From NCBI GenBank assembly GCA_041744575.1, contig JBGTKP010000031.1:124001-188000 (forward strand): a stretch of DNA of 64,000 nt, read 5' to 3'. Below the pieces are notes generated by a model. That model worked only from the letters and a program-made list of their open reading frames with translations, searched no databases and was not told where the DNA came from. This stretch comes from JTS-RE37 sp041744575. GTDB lineage: Bacteria > Bacteroidota > Bacteroidia > Flavobacteriales > Flavobacteriaceae. The translations under genes were made by a program, and so were the position numbers. Of this stretch, positions 43,826-52,998 are shown in pieces; the first letter of the stretch is position 1, and each line of letters starts with the position of its first letter.

Positions 43826-44711
43826 GATAGCGGTTATTGGGGCGGGTACCATGGGAAATGGCATTGCCCATCTGTTTGCACAACATGGATATCCGGTGCA
43901 ACTGATAGATACCTCCGGGAAGGCCCTGGAAAAAGGTTTGAATTCGATTTCAAAGAATCTTGAGCGGATGGTCGGCAAGGAAAAAATGACAGCAGATGAC
44001 GCAACAGCCACTTTACAGCGGATTACTGCCGGTACAAATTTGTCGGAGGGCGTGAGTCATGTGGATATGGTGATAGAGGCCGTCGTTGAGAATGCCGGGA
44101 TAAAGCGCGAAATTTTTAAAAAATTGGACGAATTTTGCGGACCTGAAACTATTCTCGCAACCAATACCTCTTCCATCTCGATAACCAATATTGCTGCCGC
44201 CACCAGTCGCCCGGAAAATGTCATTGGAATGCACTTTATGAATCCGGTTCCGGTTATGAAACTTGTTGAGGTTATTCGCGGGTACGATACCTCGGATAAG
44301 GTAACAAGAAAGGTTTTGGAAATGGCCGCTGCTGTTGGGAAGACGGCAACCGTGGTTAGCGATTATCCCGGATTTATAGCGAACAGGCTCCTGATGCCCA
44401 TGATCAATGAAGCCATTGAAGCCTTATATCACCGGGTAGCCGGGGTTATGGAAATTGATACGATTATGAAACAGGGAATGGCACATCCGATGGGTCCTTT
44501 GCAACTGGCCGATTTTATTGGTCTGGATGTATGTCTGTCCATCATGGAGGTACTTTATGAGGGGTTCCGAAATCCTAAATATGCTCCCTGCCCGCTTCTC
44601 GTTACTATGGTGACTGCAGGGAAATTAGGTGTCAAGTCCGGGGAAGGCTTTTATGACTATAGCACTACAACCAAAGCAGAAGTTATTTCAAGGCAATTCA
44701 TCAGGCACTAA
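43818..44711 (+). CDS. hbd: 3-hydroxyacyl-CoA dehydrogenase (3-hydroxybutyryl-CoA type)
   Basis: 297 residues. The N-terminal NAD-binding GAGTMGNGIAHLFAQHG is canonical, followed by VIEAVVENAGIKREIF, the catalytic region ATNTSSISITNIAAATSRPENVIGMHFMNPVPVM and the C-terminal helical domain. It oxidises 3-hydroxyacyl-CoA in fatty-acid or butyrate metabolism. The gene overlaps the Gfo/Idh gene by eight bases. The following 244 bases contain no accepted gene; a 54-codon frame beginning TAATG at 44711 is judged noise. Confidence 0.92.
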   Translation: MYKIAVIGAGTMGNGIAHLFAQHGYPVQLIDTSGKALEKGLNSISKNLERMVGKEKMTADDATATLQRITAGTNLSEGVSHVDMVIEAVVENAGIKREIFKKLDEFCGPETILATNTSSISITNIAAATSRPENVIGMHFMNPVPVMKLVEVIRGYDTSDKVTRKVLEMAAAVGKTATVVSDYPGFIANRLLMPMINEAIEALYHRVAGVMEIDTIMKQGMAHPMGPLQLADFIGLDVCLSIMEVLYEGFRNPKYAPCPLLVTMVTAGKLGVKSGEGFYDYSTTTKAEVISRQFIRH

Positions 44712-44774
44712 TGGAAATATTCCAATCCTTCAGGCTGGTTATCCGGCTACCGTATAAATTTGCCGTGACATTTT

Positions 44775-44786
44775 GCGCATATGCGC
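44775..44786. repeat. twelve-base palindrome GCGCATATGCGC
   Basis: A perfect 12-base palindrome in the intergenic region after hbd. Flanking bases extend the symmetry only partly. It may be a protein-binding site; no second copy was noticed. Confidence 0.3.
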
Positions 44787-44955
44787 GCAATCATGCCACC
44801 AGGATTTTGATATCCCAGAGATTTCCACCTTCGTTAGTGTTGCCTCCAACACCTTTGTCTTTAATGTCAGAATGATAAAACGCCCCCCTTACTACCTGGT
44901 TGTTTGAATAAAATATAAAACCTAAAATCCGGAAAGGATTCATAACTTATCACCC

Positions 44956-45609
44956 ATGTCCACTGCATCAAACTTACTAAACATTAGAGCCGGTATTCCT
45001 GAAAATATTGATCTGGTAGCTGTTTCAAAGACGAAAAGCCGCGAAGACATTATGGAGGCCTATGATGCCGGCCAACGTATATTTGGCGAAAATAAGATCC
45101 AGGAAATGGCTGAAAAATGGTCTGTTTTACCCAAGGATATCAAATGGCACATGATAGGTCATGTGCAGCGTAATAAAGTCAAGTATATGGCCGGGTTTGT
45201 CGATCTCGTTCATGGTGTTGACAGCCTGAAACTATTAAAAGAACTGGATAAACAGGCCAAAGCGGCCGGCAGGAATATTCGCTGCCTGCTGCAGATCAGC
45301 ATTGCGGACGAGGAAACAAAATTCGGCCTGACCGAAGATGAAATGTGGGAAATTGTTCATTCGGATCCGGCCTTGAAATTTCCCAATATACAGATTGTGG
45401 GCCTGATGGGAATTGCCACATTTACGGAAAATGAAGTGCAGTTGAGAAAGGAATTTTCGTCCCTGCAATCCCTCTACAGGAAATTGCAGGAGGCCATGAA
45501 CGGCATTTCAATATTATCAATGGGGATGAGTGCAGACTTCCGGCTGGCCATCGAAAATGGAAGCAATATGGTACGGATCGGAAGTAGTATCTTTGGAAAC
45601 AGATCTTAA
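44956..45609 (+). CDS. yggS: YggS-type PLP-binding protein
   Basis: 217 residues, single-domain TIM barrel of the YggS/PROSC family that buffers pyridoxal phosphate. The PLP lysine lies in LVAVSKTKS, with FGENKIQEMAEKW, WHMIGHVQRNKVK, HGVDSLKL, the loop GLMGIATF and the terminal MGMSADFRLAI, RIGSSIFG. It is not an enzyme in the usual sense but maintains PLP homeostasis, and PLP-dependent glyA is in this window. Confidence 0.92.
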   Translation: MSTASNLLNIRAGIPENIDLVAVSKTKSREDIMEAYDAGQRIFGENKIQEMAEKWSVLPKDIKWHMIGHVQRNKVKYMAGFVDLVHGVDSLKLLKELDKQAKAAGRNIRCLLQISIADEETKFGLTEDEMWEIVHSDPALKFPNIQIVGLMGIATFTENEVQLRKEFSSLQSLYRKLQEAMNGISILSMGMSADFRLAIENGSNMVRIGSSIFGNRS

Positions 45610-45646
45610 ATATTCTGGCCCACTTAAATTAAAGACATAGGAATTG

Positions 45647-46765
45647 ATGTATGCCGTTTTGGATATAGAAACCACAGGAGGCAAGTACAACGAAGAGGGT
45701 ATTACAGAAATCGCCATTCATAAATTTGACGGATGTAAAGTAACCGATATATTTGTCAGCCTGATCAACCCGGAAAAGGAAATTCAGCCCTTTGTTGTGA
45801 ATCTTACGGGGATCAACAGTGCCATGTTGAGGAATGCCCCGAAATTTCATGAGGTGGCCAGGCGTATAGTGGAAATAACGGAAGATACCGTTCTGGTAGC
45901 CCACAATGCCCAATTCGATTATCGGATATTACGGACCGAGTTTCGCAGGTTGGGTTATAATTATGAACGTAAAACGCTGTGTACTGTGGATCTCTCCAAA
46001 AAACTGATCCCCGATGCAGAATCACATAGTCTCGGAAGACTGGTCACTTCATTAGGCATCCCTTTCGGTGACCGTCACAGGGCAAACGGAGATGCAACGG
46101 CGACCTTGCAATTATTTAAAGTATTACTTGCAAAGGATTTGGACAAATCCATTCTGAAGGACCTTATCCGTGAGGAGACGCTGGGGGAACTTTCACCCAC
46201 TCAGTTGGATATGGTCGCAAGTATGCCCTCAGAAACCGGCGTATACTATATGTACAACAAAGAGGGTGAAATTATTTTTCTGGGTAAAAGCACCAACATT
46301 AAGAGACGGGTCAACCACCATTTCACGAGGGAAGGAAAACAAGCCAGGCGATTGCAGAAAGAAACGAAAAAAGTAACTTTTGAAATCACTGGAAGTGAGC
46401 TGGTCGCACAGTTGAAAGAACACGAAGAACTGAGAAGAAACCAACCTAAGTACAATAATTTTCGGGTTAAGGGGAACCATAAATCAAAAGAAACTGGTTT
46501 TCCACAGGGACACGCACTTTACGAGAAGGATGTCCTTATTGTTGACAAGGGCCGAGAAATAGGTGAAAGAAGCGCGGTCCTCATCCGCGACGGGATTTTC
46601 CGGGGGGTTGGATTTTATCAGCTTAATCATCAAATCAACAATCATGACATCCTGGAGTCCATTATTACCCCTATGGAAGCCAATGCCCATACCGCTGAAA
46701 TTATCAGCAGCTTCCTTTCAAACAAAAAAACGGTCAAATTAATAGCCCTTAATCCGTCCCTGTGA
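45647..46765 (+). CDS. exonuclease plus GIY-YIG domain fusion
   Basis: 372 residues from ATG 45647 (the codon before, TTG, is in frame). The N-terminal DnaQ-type exonuclease (1-165) has DIETTGG, HNAQFDYRIL and the late HRANGDATATLQLF, so the DEDDh-like residues are present. The C-terminal domain (about 185-275) is a GIY-YIG nuclease fold, with GVYYMYNKEGEIIFLGKSTN and a basic stretch KRRVNHHFTREGKQARR. The combination resembles the epsilon-like/UvrC-N fusion seen in Bacteroidota and Actinobacteria and points to a DNA repair or processing role. Its stop overlaps the channel gene start (GTGA). Confidence 0.85.
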   Translation: MYAVLDIETTGGKYNEEGITEIAIHKFDGCKVTDIFVSLINPEKEIQPFVVNLTGINSAMLRNAPKFHEVARRIVEITEDTVLVAHNAQFDYRILRTEFRRLGYNYERKTLCTVDLSKKLIPDAESHSLGRLVTSLGIPFGDRHRANGDATATLQLFKVLLAKDLDKSILKDLIREETLGELSPTQLDMVASMPSETGVYYMYNKEGEIIFLGKSTNIKRRVNHHFTREGKQARRLQKETKKVTFEITGSELVAQLKEHEELRRNQPKYNNFRVKGNHKSKETGFPQGHALYEKDVLIVDKGREIGERSAVLIRDGIFRGVGFYQLNHQINNHDILESIITPMEANAHTAEIISSFLSNKKTVKLIALNPSL

Positions 46766-47598
46766 GCAAAATCAGATCATACAGCAAATGGAGGGCTAAG
46801 ATTCACGAGGTCATATACGGGACGCACACCCCAGCCGGCAAGCTATTTGATATTTTGTTGCTGATCGTTATCATTTACAGTATAGTAATCGTCATGCTGG
46901 AAAGCCTGCCCAGCTATGATAGTAAATATCATTCCTTTTTTAATATTTCAGAATGGGTGGTCACCATAGTTTTCACAATTGAGTATATCCTGAGGATTAT
47001 TTCCATCCGGAGACCGCATCGTTACATTTTTAGTTTTTTCGGAATCATTGACTTATTGTCTACCATTCCTAAGTACCTGTCCTTTTTTGTAATCGGATCC
47101 CAGTATATTGCCGCCTTCAGGGCACTGCGTTTGCTGCGGGTGTTCCGGATTCTAAAATTGGTCCGATTTGTTGGGGAATCAAATAACCTGATCAGAGCCT
47201 TGAAAGCCAGCAGGGCCAAGATTTTTGTATTTGTTTTTTTCATAATAGTCATTTCGGTTCTCCTCGGGACGATCATGTACCTGGTTGAAGGACCGCAACA
47301 CGGCTTCAACAGTATTCCCCACAGTGTCTACTGGACTATTGTTACCCTGACAACGGTGGGTTACGGGGATATCTCGCCCCAGACAGGTATTGGTCAGGTT
47401 ATAGCCTCGCTGATCATGATCATCGGATACGGTATCATCGCAGTACCCACGGGCATAGTTTCTGCAGAGTATGCCACTGCCAAAAAAAAAGAACAACAAA
47501 TCGATGAAGGCCGTTCCTGCCCGAATTGTGGAACGGAAATTCACAGGAACGACGCTCATTACTGCCGCAAATGCGGAGAAAAACTCCAGGAAGATTAA
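46762..47598 (+). CDS. voltage-gated-like K+ channel with C-terminal zinc ribbon
   Basis: 278 residues from GTG 46762, overlapping the previous stop by four bases. Six transmembrane helices: S1 to S3 at about 28-47, 62-84 and 90-110, an S4 with repeated arginines (RALRLLRVFRILKLVRF, 120-136), then S5, a pore loop with the selectivity filter TVGYGD (198-203) and S6. It is a Kv-type ion transporter. The C terminus carries a short zinc ribbon, Cys253/Cys256/Cys268/Cys271 (CPNC and CRKC), which is not a usual part of this family. The overlap with miaA is one base. Confidence 0.88.
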   Translation: MSKIRSYSKWRAKIHEVIYGTHTPAGKLFDILLLIVIIYSIVIVMLESLPSYDSKYHSFFNISEWVVTIVFTIEYILRIISIRRPHRYIFSFFGIIDLLSTIPKYLSFFVIGSQYIAAFRALRLLRVFRILKLVRFVGESNNLIRALKASRAKIFVFVFFIIVISVLLGTIMYLVEGPQHGFNSIPHSVYWTIVTLTTVGYGDISPQTGIGQVIASLIMIIGYGIIAVPTGIVSAEYATAKKKEQQIDEGRSCPNCGTEIHRNDAHYCRKCGEKLQED

Positions 47599-48524
47599 TG
47601 ACAGGTAAATTTCTTCTTTCAGTTGTAGGCCCCACCGCCATCGGTAAAACGGAGATAGCCGTTGCCCTTGCCAAAGAGTTTGGAACGGAAATCCTATCGG
47701 CAGATTCACGCCAATTTTACCGGGAGATGGCCATGGGTACTGCCGTGCCTACCATGGAACAACGGGGCGGAATCAATCACCACTTCCTTCAGCATAAAAG
47801 TGTTACGGATGTTTATCATGTAGGAACTTTTGAAGTTGAGGCCTTGGAACTACTGGGTAAATTATTTCAAAGTCATAGCCTGGTAATCATGGCCGGGGGA
47901 AGCGGCCTCTATCTTAACGCCGTCAGGACAGGCCTGGATGAATTTCCAAAAATTTCGGCTGAGGCACACATGTCCGTGAAAGAGATGTATACCAAGGGTG
48001 GCCTTGAACTCCTTCAGGCCCGGCTGAAGGGTGTGGATCCTGTTTACTATGAAGTGGTTGACTTGGCCAATCCCCGCCGGCTGATGCGTGCACTTGAGGT
48101 GTGTATAGGGACCGGCTTGCCTTATTCCTCGTTTTTAGACTCAGGTCCGAAGCCACGTTTTTTCTCGAACCTGACCCTTGGACTGAGGGCACCGAGAGAG
48201 GAATTGTACAGAAGAATTGACGTACGCGTAGATCAAATGATGGAGGCAGGCCTATTGGACGAAGTTCAGTCCCTATTGGCCTATCAAAATCTGAATGCAT
48301 TGCAGACGGTAGGTTACAGGGAAATCTTCCGCTATCTTGAGGGGGTCGGCACGCTTGAAGAGGCTGTTTCAGAAGTCAAGAAAAACACAAGACGATTTGC
48401 AAAAAGACAAATGACCTGGTTCAGGAAGGACGAAAGTATTATGTGGCTGGATCACGACACTCCGACTGAAGAAATGGTTAAAATTATAGAGGAAAAACTG
48501 GAGATAGAAAGACATGAAAATTAA
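47598..48524 (+). CDS. miaA: tRNA dimethylallyltransferase
   Basis: 308 residues from ATG 47598, which overlaps the channel stop by one base (TAATG). Installs dimethylallyl on A37 of tRNAs reading UNN codons. Motifs: GPTAIGKTEIAVALA (P-loop), the substrate site SADSRQFYREMAMGTA and the C-terminal QTVGYREIF, RRFAKRQMTWFRKD. Length is typical. The next gene overlaps by 11 bases. Confidence 0.96.
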   Translation: MTGKFLLSVVGPTAIGKTEIAVALAKEFGTEILSADSRQFYREMAMGTAVPTMEQRGGINHHFLQHKSVTDVYHVGTFEVEALELLGKLFQSHSLVIMAGGSGLYLNAVRTGLDEFPKISAEAHMSVKEMYTKGGLELLQARLKGVDPVYYEVVDLANPRRLMRALEVCIGTGLPYSSFLDSGPKPRFFSNLTLGLRAPREELYRRIDVRVDQMMEAGLLDEVQSLLAYQNLNALQTVGYREIFRYLEGVGTLEEAVSEVKKNTRRFAKRQMTWFRKDESIMWLDHDTPTEEMVKIIEEKLEIERHEN

Positions 48525-49014
48525 ATACGGTCCAGTCTTCTTTGTCATGGGGGTTTCCGGATCAGGAAAGACCACCATTGGAGAATTGCTTGCTAAAACA
48601 CTTGGCATCCCATTCTTCGATGGGGATCACTATCATTCTGCTGAAAATGTAAAAAAAATGGCATCCGGTCATCCATTGAACGACTCTGACAGGCAAGGCT
48701 GGCTTAAACGCCTGAATGGCCTGGCGAGGGAGCATGTCACAACGGGAGCGGTGATCGTTTGCTCGGCCTTAAAACAAAGCTACCGGGATGTTCTTAACGA
48801 TCAAATTGAAGATAAGGTTTGCTGGCTTTTCCTTGAGGGATCCTTTGAGTTGATCAGTAAAAGGATGGCCAAAAGGAAGGGTCATTTTATGCCGCCGGGG
48901 TTACTTCAGTCACAATTTGATACCCTCGAAATTCCGCAGGATGCCATTTGCGTGAGTATACAACCTTCTCCGGTAAAAATTGTCAGGAAAATTCTGGATC
49001 ATATTACAGAATAA
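48514..49014 (+). CDS. gntK: gluconokinase
   Basis: 166 residues, the GntK/thermoresistant family. P-loop GVSGSGKTTIGELLA, then FFDGDHYHSAENVKKMASGHPLNDSDRQGWL, a strong family signature that binds gluconate, and CSALKQSYRDVL. Feeds gluconate to 6-phosphogluconate, upstream of the pentose phosphate pathway (a transaldolase-type gene lies at 22 kb). It overlaps the end of miaA by 11 bases and is the last gene in the plus-strand group. No terminator hairpin is obvious before rprY. Confidence 0.93.
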   Translation: MKIKYGPVFFVMGVSGSGKTTIGELLAKTLGIPFFDGDHYHSAENVKKMASGHPLNDSDRQGWLKRLNGLAREHVTTGAVIVCSALKQSYRDVLNDQIEDKVCWLFLEGSFELISKRMAKRKGHFMPPGLLQSQFDTLEIPQDAICVSIQPSPVKIVRKILDHITE

Positions 49015-49078
49015 ACTATCCCTTGTTATAAAAGATGGTTTATTCTTGTTTTACTGATTAATCCCGTGCTTTATCATT

Positions 49079-49786
49079 TTATTGGTCTTTCACAACGAGC
49101 CGGAATCCTTCCCCATGTATATTAAGGATTTCAACCGTATCATCCCGTTTCAGATATTTTCTGAGTTTGGCTATATAAACATCCATACTTCGGGAAGTAA
49201 AATAATTATCATCCCGCCATATTTTGGTCAATGCGAGTTCACGCGGCATAAGGTCATTCTCATGAAGCGCCAGCAACCTGAGTAATTCATTTTCCTTAGG
49301 CGACAGTTTTGTAGACTCCTCATCTCTATATTTAAGAAATCTCAGTTTAGAGTTTAAATGGAAATTTCCAATTTTAAATTCAAACTGCTTACTATCTGCC
49401 AAAGTATTAGAGGCCTTTCTTTGGAGTATAGCTTTAAGCTTCATGAGCAACACTTCCGAATCAAAAGGCTTATTTAAATAATCATCAGCCCCCGCTTTGT
49501 ATCCTTTAAGGACATCCTCTTTCATTGTCTTGGCTGTAAGAAAAACGATAGGCACGTGTTCATTCTTTTCTCGAATTTCTTTTGCCAGGGTAAACCCGTC
49601 TTTATAGGGCATCATAACATCCAATATACACACGTCAAAATTATCCTTCTTGAATTTTTCAAATCCTTCCATTCCATTCTTTGCCAGAGTAACATCAAAG
49701 TCGTTCATTGAAAGGTAATCTTTTAGTACAATCCCGAAATTTGGATCGTCTTCAACCAATAGTATTTTCTTTTCCAGTGTTTCCAT
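49079..49786 (-). CDS. rprY: OmpR-type response regulator, RprY-like
   Basis: 235 residues. Receiver with Asp13/Asp14, phospho-acceptor Asp56 in DVCILDVMMP, a Thr in VFLTAKT and Lys in YLNKPFD. The C-terminal winged helix is clear (FHLNSKLRFL, SPKENELLRLLA, TSRSMDVYIAKLRKYL, GEGFRLV). It is the cognate partner of the kinase gene just upstream on the same strand, five bases away. RprXY is a Bacteroidota pair linked to tetracycline response and other stress; the assignment is from layout. Confidence 0.88.
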   Translation of the reverse strand: METLEKKILLVEDDPNFGIVLKDYLSMNDFDVTLAKNGMEGFEKFKKDNFDVCILDVMMPYKDGFTLAKEIREKNEHVPIVFLTAKTMKEDVLKGYKAGADDYLNKPFDSEVLLMKLKAILQRKASNTLADSKQFEFKIGNFHLNSKLRFLKYRDEESTKLSPKENELLRLLALHENDLMPRELALTKIWRDDNYFTSRSMDVYIAKLRKYLKRDDTVEILNIHGEGFRLVVKDQ

Positions 49787-49791
49787 AGTTT

Positions 49792-51372
49792 TTAAATTAA
49801 AGGTAGTTTAATATAGAAAGTGCTTCCTTTTCCCTTCTCACTTTCTGCATATACTTCCCCCTGGTGATCATCTATAATTTTTTTTACATACGCCAATCCC
49901 AACCCGTGTCCCTTTACGTTATGAATATCGCCGGTGTGCTCCCTGTAAAATTTTTCAAATACTTTCTTAAGTACTCCTTTGCTCATTCCGGCACCCTGAT
50001 CCTGTATTTTAATGATAATATTATTTTTAACCACTTCCGTAAATACATCAACTTTTGGGGCTTCCGGGGAATATTTCACCGCATTGTCCAGGATATTGAC
50101 AATTACATTTCCAAAATGCATTTCGTTCGCTAGTACTTCTGTTCTTTCTGCATTCAAATTGGTATGGATGTACCCACCGCGATCGAGTACTATCAGTTCT
50201 ACGTGGGTAATGGCATCCATAATGATGTCGTGAACATCGGTCCTGTCCTTACTTATATCCAGCTGGTTTTTTTCCAGTTTGGATATCCGAAGTACGTTTT
50301 CAACCTGGGCGTGCATTCGCTTATTTTCCTCCCGTATCATCCTGAGGTAGCGCTGCACCTTATCCTGATCTGCAATTACCTTTGGATTCTGAATGGCCTC
50401 GACTGCCAGATTGATGGTGGCAATGGGGGTTTTAAATTCATGGGTCATGTTATTTATAAAATCTGACTTGATTTCAGAGATTTGTTTCTGACGGATCAAT
50501 TGATAAATTGCCCCGGCATAGGCCACAACAATAATGAGCGTGAATAGTAAAGAAAGAATCGCCATTCCCATAATGGACTGCAACAAAAACTTCTGCTGCT
50601 TGGGAAAAGATAGTATGATTGAAAAATTACTGTTCCCTTCACTGTCTCTGAACAAAGGCGCCTTGAAATTCTTGGCATCCGCAATAGTAAAACGTCTTGA
50701 TTTTACTTTCGTAGGCAACCCGCGACTATACACGCCATATTCATAATCAATTTCGATGCCCCTGTTTCTGAGTTCCCTGTCAACCAATAATTCTATCTCC
50801 TGCTTGGATACCCGATCCTGAATCGGCACTTTCTCGGCATATTCCCTATATACATCGTCAAAAATAGCTTTGTCAATTGAAGACAGTCCTCCTACTTTCT
50901 CCAATTTCTGGATCGGATTGAGCCTGAAGCTCTTCCCGTCAAGTCCGAAGTCTTCCTTGAATATCGTTTTGGTCCGCTTGCTGGTATAATTTTTTATGGT
51001 GGTGGTATCCTGACCAGTGCCATTGTCAAAGAACGTTGAGGCTATATTGTAATCTTCTTCCAGGATCCCATGGGAATAGAAAAGTATTTCGTTGGAATTC
51101 AAATCCCGGTCAATAAAAAAGATGTTGCTGAGATGAGAACTTTTAAACTCTCCGATACTGTCTTTAAGGTTTAAAAACCTCTCCGAATAGTCATCCATTT
51201 CGCGGCTTTCGATTTTGTCGGTGACCTTGTACAAAATCTCGGAAATCACACTGCCAAATTGCTCTTCTTTATCCTGAACTGAGCTATTGATCCAGTATAA
51301 CTGTACTGATATAATTCCGATAAGAGACAGACTCATCAGGATGACCAGCAGCACGAATAACCTCTTATTCAT
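49792..51372 (-). CDS. rprX: membrane histidine kinase, RprX-like
   Basis: 526 residues. A transmembrane helix at about 6-28, a periplasmic region of some 230 residues, a second helix near 266-288 (GMAILSLLFTLIIVVAYAG), then a HisKA domain with His311 in NNMTHEFKTPIATINLA and an HATPase_c domain (NVIVNILDNAVKYSPEA, GAGMSKG, GHGLGLAYVKKI). It is transcribed first in a unit with rprY. The 77-base gap from coaE on the same strand has a weak -7-like CATATTTG on the minus strand near 51430, so it may have its own promoter. Confidence 0.9.
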   Translation of the reverse strand: MNKRLFVLLVILMSLSLIGIISVQLYWINSSVQDKEEQFGSVISEILYKVTDKIESREMDDYSERFLNLKDSIGEFKSSHLSNIFFIDRDLNSNEILFYSHGILEEDYNIASTFFDNGTGQDTTTIKNYTSKRTKTIFKEDFGLDGKSFRLNPIQKLEKVGGLSSIDKAIFDDVYREYAEKVPIQDRVSKQEIELLVDRELRNRGIEIDYEYGVYSRGLPTKVKSRRFTIADAKNFKAPLFRDSEGNSNFSIILSFPKQQKFLLQSIMGMAILSLLFTLIIVVAYAGAIYQLIRQKQISEIKSDFINNMTHEFKTPIATINLAVEAIQNPKVIADQDKVQRYLRMIREENKRMHAQVENVLRISKLEKNQLDISKDRTDVHDIIMDAITHVELIVLDRGGYIHTNLNAERTEVLANEMHFGNVIVNILDNAVKYSPEAPKVDVFTEVVKNNIIIKIQDQGAGMSKGVLKKVFEKFYREHTGDIHNVKGHGLGLAYVKKIIDDHQGEVYAESEKGKGSTFYIKLPLI

Positions 51373-51449
51373 CGTTTTCGTAAAAATAATTATTAAACAA
51401 CTTCCCTCAGATTGTTTAACCTAACCTTAACAAATATGTTAAAAAGCGC

Positions 51450-52037
51450 TCAGCCCGATATTTTCAAGAGCTCCAGATGGATGGCATGCACCATCGACCG
51501 GATCTTTTCCCTGTCTGAATTAACAATAATAAAATCAGCGAATTTTGCTTTTTCCAAATCGCTCCATTGATTATGGAGCCTTGCTTTGACCTCCTCTTCT
51601 ACTATTCCATCACGCTTCATTACCCTGGTTATCCTCTCTTTTTCCGGCGCTGTGACCAGAATGACCTTATCATAACTGGCCCTGGTTCCGCTTTCAAAAA
51701 TCACAGCCGCTTCCTGGATCGTATAGGGGCCTGCCTGCAATGCCCGCCATTTCCGGAAATGTATTCTGACTGCCGGATGAACAAGGGCATTCAGCCGACT
51801 GAGTGCTTCGCTGTCATTGAATACCTTTGATGCGATATATTTACGGTCTAAAAGGTCCTTGTTATACGCTAAACTTCCGAACAATGCTATTATCCCGGAC
51901 CTTAAATCTTCAGAGGATTGCATTAATTTCCTGGCTTCCAGATCCGAGTTATATACCGCAATGCCCAGGTCTGCAAAGTATCCTGCAATAGTGGTCTTGC
52001 CACTGCCGATACCTCCGGTTAGTCCTACATTGATCAT
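51450..52037 (-). CDS. coaE: dephospho-CoA kinase
   Basis: 195 residues. Catalyses the last step of coenzyme A synthesis. P-loop GLTGGIGSGKTT, the substrate-side SDLEARKLM and VHPAVRIHFRKW, and the lid segment EEEVKARLHNQWSDLEK. It starts within the YbbR gene end (four-base overlap), so it is cotranslated with it. The other CoA steps in this window are panB and coaBC. Confidence 0.95.
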   Translation of the reverse strand: MINVGLTGGIGSGKTTIAGYFADLGIAVYNSDLEARKLMQSSEDLRSGIIALFGSLAYNKDLLDRKYIASKVFNDSEALSRLNALVHPAVRIHFRKWRALQAGPYTIQEAAVIFESGTRASYDKVILVTAPEKERITRVMKRDGIVEEEVKARLHNQWSDLEKAKFADFIIVNSDREKIRSMVHAIHLELLKISG

Positions 52038-52987
52038 TCCCGTTTAAGTAAAAATTCGACCCGGCTTTCCATCAGTTGCGCACTGTGAACATTCTCGGGG
52101 ATATTTGTAAGCTGTACTTCCAGAAAAGCTGAATCTTCTTCCGATTTTGAATAGTCCCCCATGACTTTGAAATCCTCAATTGTCAGGTTCTTTAAATTTT
52201 CCATGCGACCCTTACACAGTACGGCAATAGTATTGGGAAATGTTTTAACCTGAGTACCCTCCGGAAGATTCGACACCTCTACAGGAATATTAAAAACCTT
52301 TTCAGAAAACCGGAATACTTCCCCGGTAACAAGCACAGAATTAGTGGAATAGACGGTATTCTTTAATTCAGCTGCTTTTGCCAAAGCTACTTGTCGGCTA
52401 ATGTTCTGGTCCACACCGGACCATTTGACAGCGGCAGTTGCGACATATTCCACTTTTGAAATCTCTTTCCTGGGGCCGGTAATGGTGATCTTGGGTGGGG
52501 TAATTTTCCATCCCCCATCCAGCAGATAATTCTGGCCCAATTGGACATCGATATCTGCCCGTACGGGAACCTCTTTTTTATATACCTTGTACATGTCAAA
52601 ATACAAGGTGTCATTATCCACTTCAAGCAGTGTCATCGATTGAAATAACTGTCTTTCTATCTGTCTTCTGTATACCAATTGTGTCAGGTAGAATCCGGAT
52701 TGGTTCTGGCTGACATCAGAAAGGTCCAGTTCTATTTTCCTGGTTTTAAAATTGAAGCCCAACAATTGGAAGCCGCTTGCCCGGACCTGGATGTCTAAAG
52801 ATTTTCTTGAGGCGTTGGCAAGCTTAAGGCTGTCGGGGATATTAATATATACGAGGTCGAAAGTGGAATTCTGCGTATAAGTTTCAGAAAGTTTACTGAT
52901 AAACCAGGCCAGAAATGAACATACAAGAAATAACAGGAAAATATTCAATTTCCTTTTTTGCAGACCATTTCCATTTGATTTTTTCAC
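52034..52987 (-). CDS. YbbR-domain protein, membrane anchored
   Basis: 317 residues with an N-terminal membrane helix (IFLLFLVCSFLAWFISKLS) and YbbR-like repeats outside the cytoplasm: NSTFDLVYINIPDSLK, KEVPVRADIDVQLGQNYLLDGGW followed by PPKITITGPRKEISKV, and EVSNLPEGTQVKTFPNTIAVLC. YbbR domains occur with CdaA (cyclic di-AMP synthase) in Firmicutes; here no CdaA is adjacent and its role is unknown. It overlaps coaE by four bases and follows the glycosyltransferase by 11 bases. Confidence 0.8.
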   Translation of the reverse strand: MKKSNGNGLQKRKLNIFLLFLVCSFLAWFISKLSETYTQNSTFDLVYINIPDSLKLANASRKSLDIQVRASGFQLLGFNFKTRKIELDLSDVSQNQSGFYLTQLVYRRQIERQLFQSMTLLEVDNDTLYFDMYKVYKKEVPVRADIDVQLGQNYLLDGGWKITPPKITITGPRKEISKVEYVATAAVKWSGVDQNISRQVALAKAAELKNTVYSTNSVLVTGEVFRFSEKVFNIPVEVSNLPEGTQVKTFPNTIAVLCKGRMENLKNLTIEDFKVMGDYSKSEEDSAFLEVQLTNIPENVHSAQLMESRVEFLLKRE

Positions 52988-52998
52988 TTAGTCTTCTT

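Noticed and set aside
44711..44875. 54-codon frame starting TAATG directly on the hbd stop
   Set aside because: Codon pattern and residue content (many Pro, Arg, Leu in a row) look non-coding; a divergent 50-codon frame on the other strand is equally plausible, so neither is supported.
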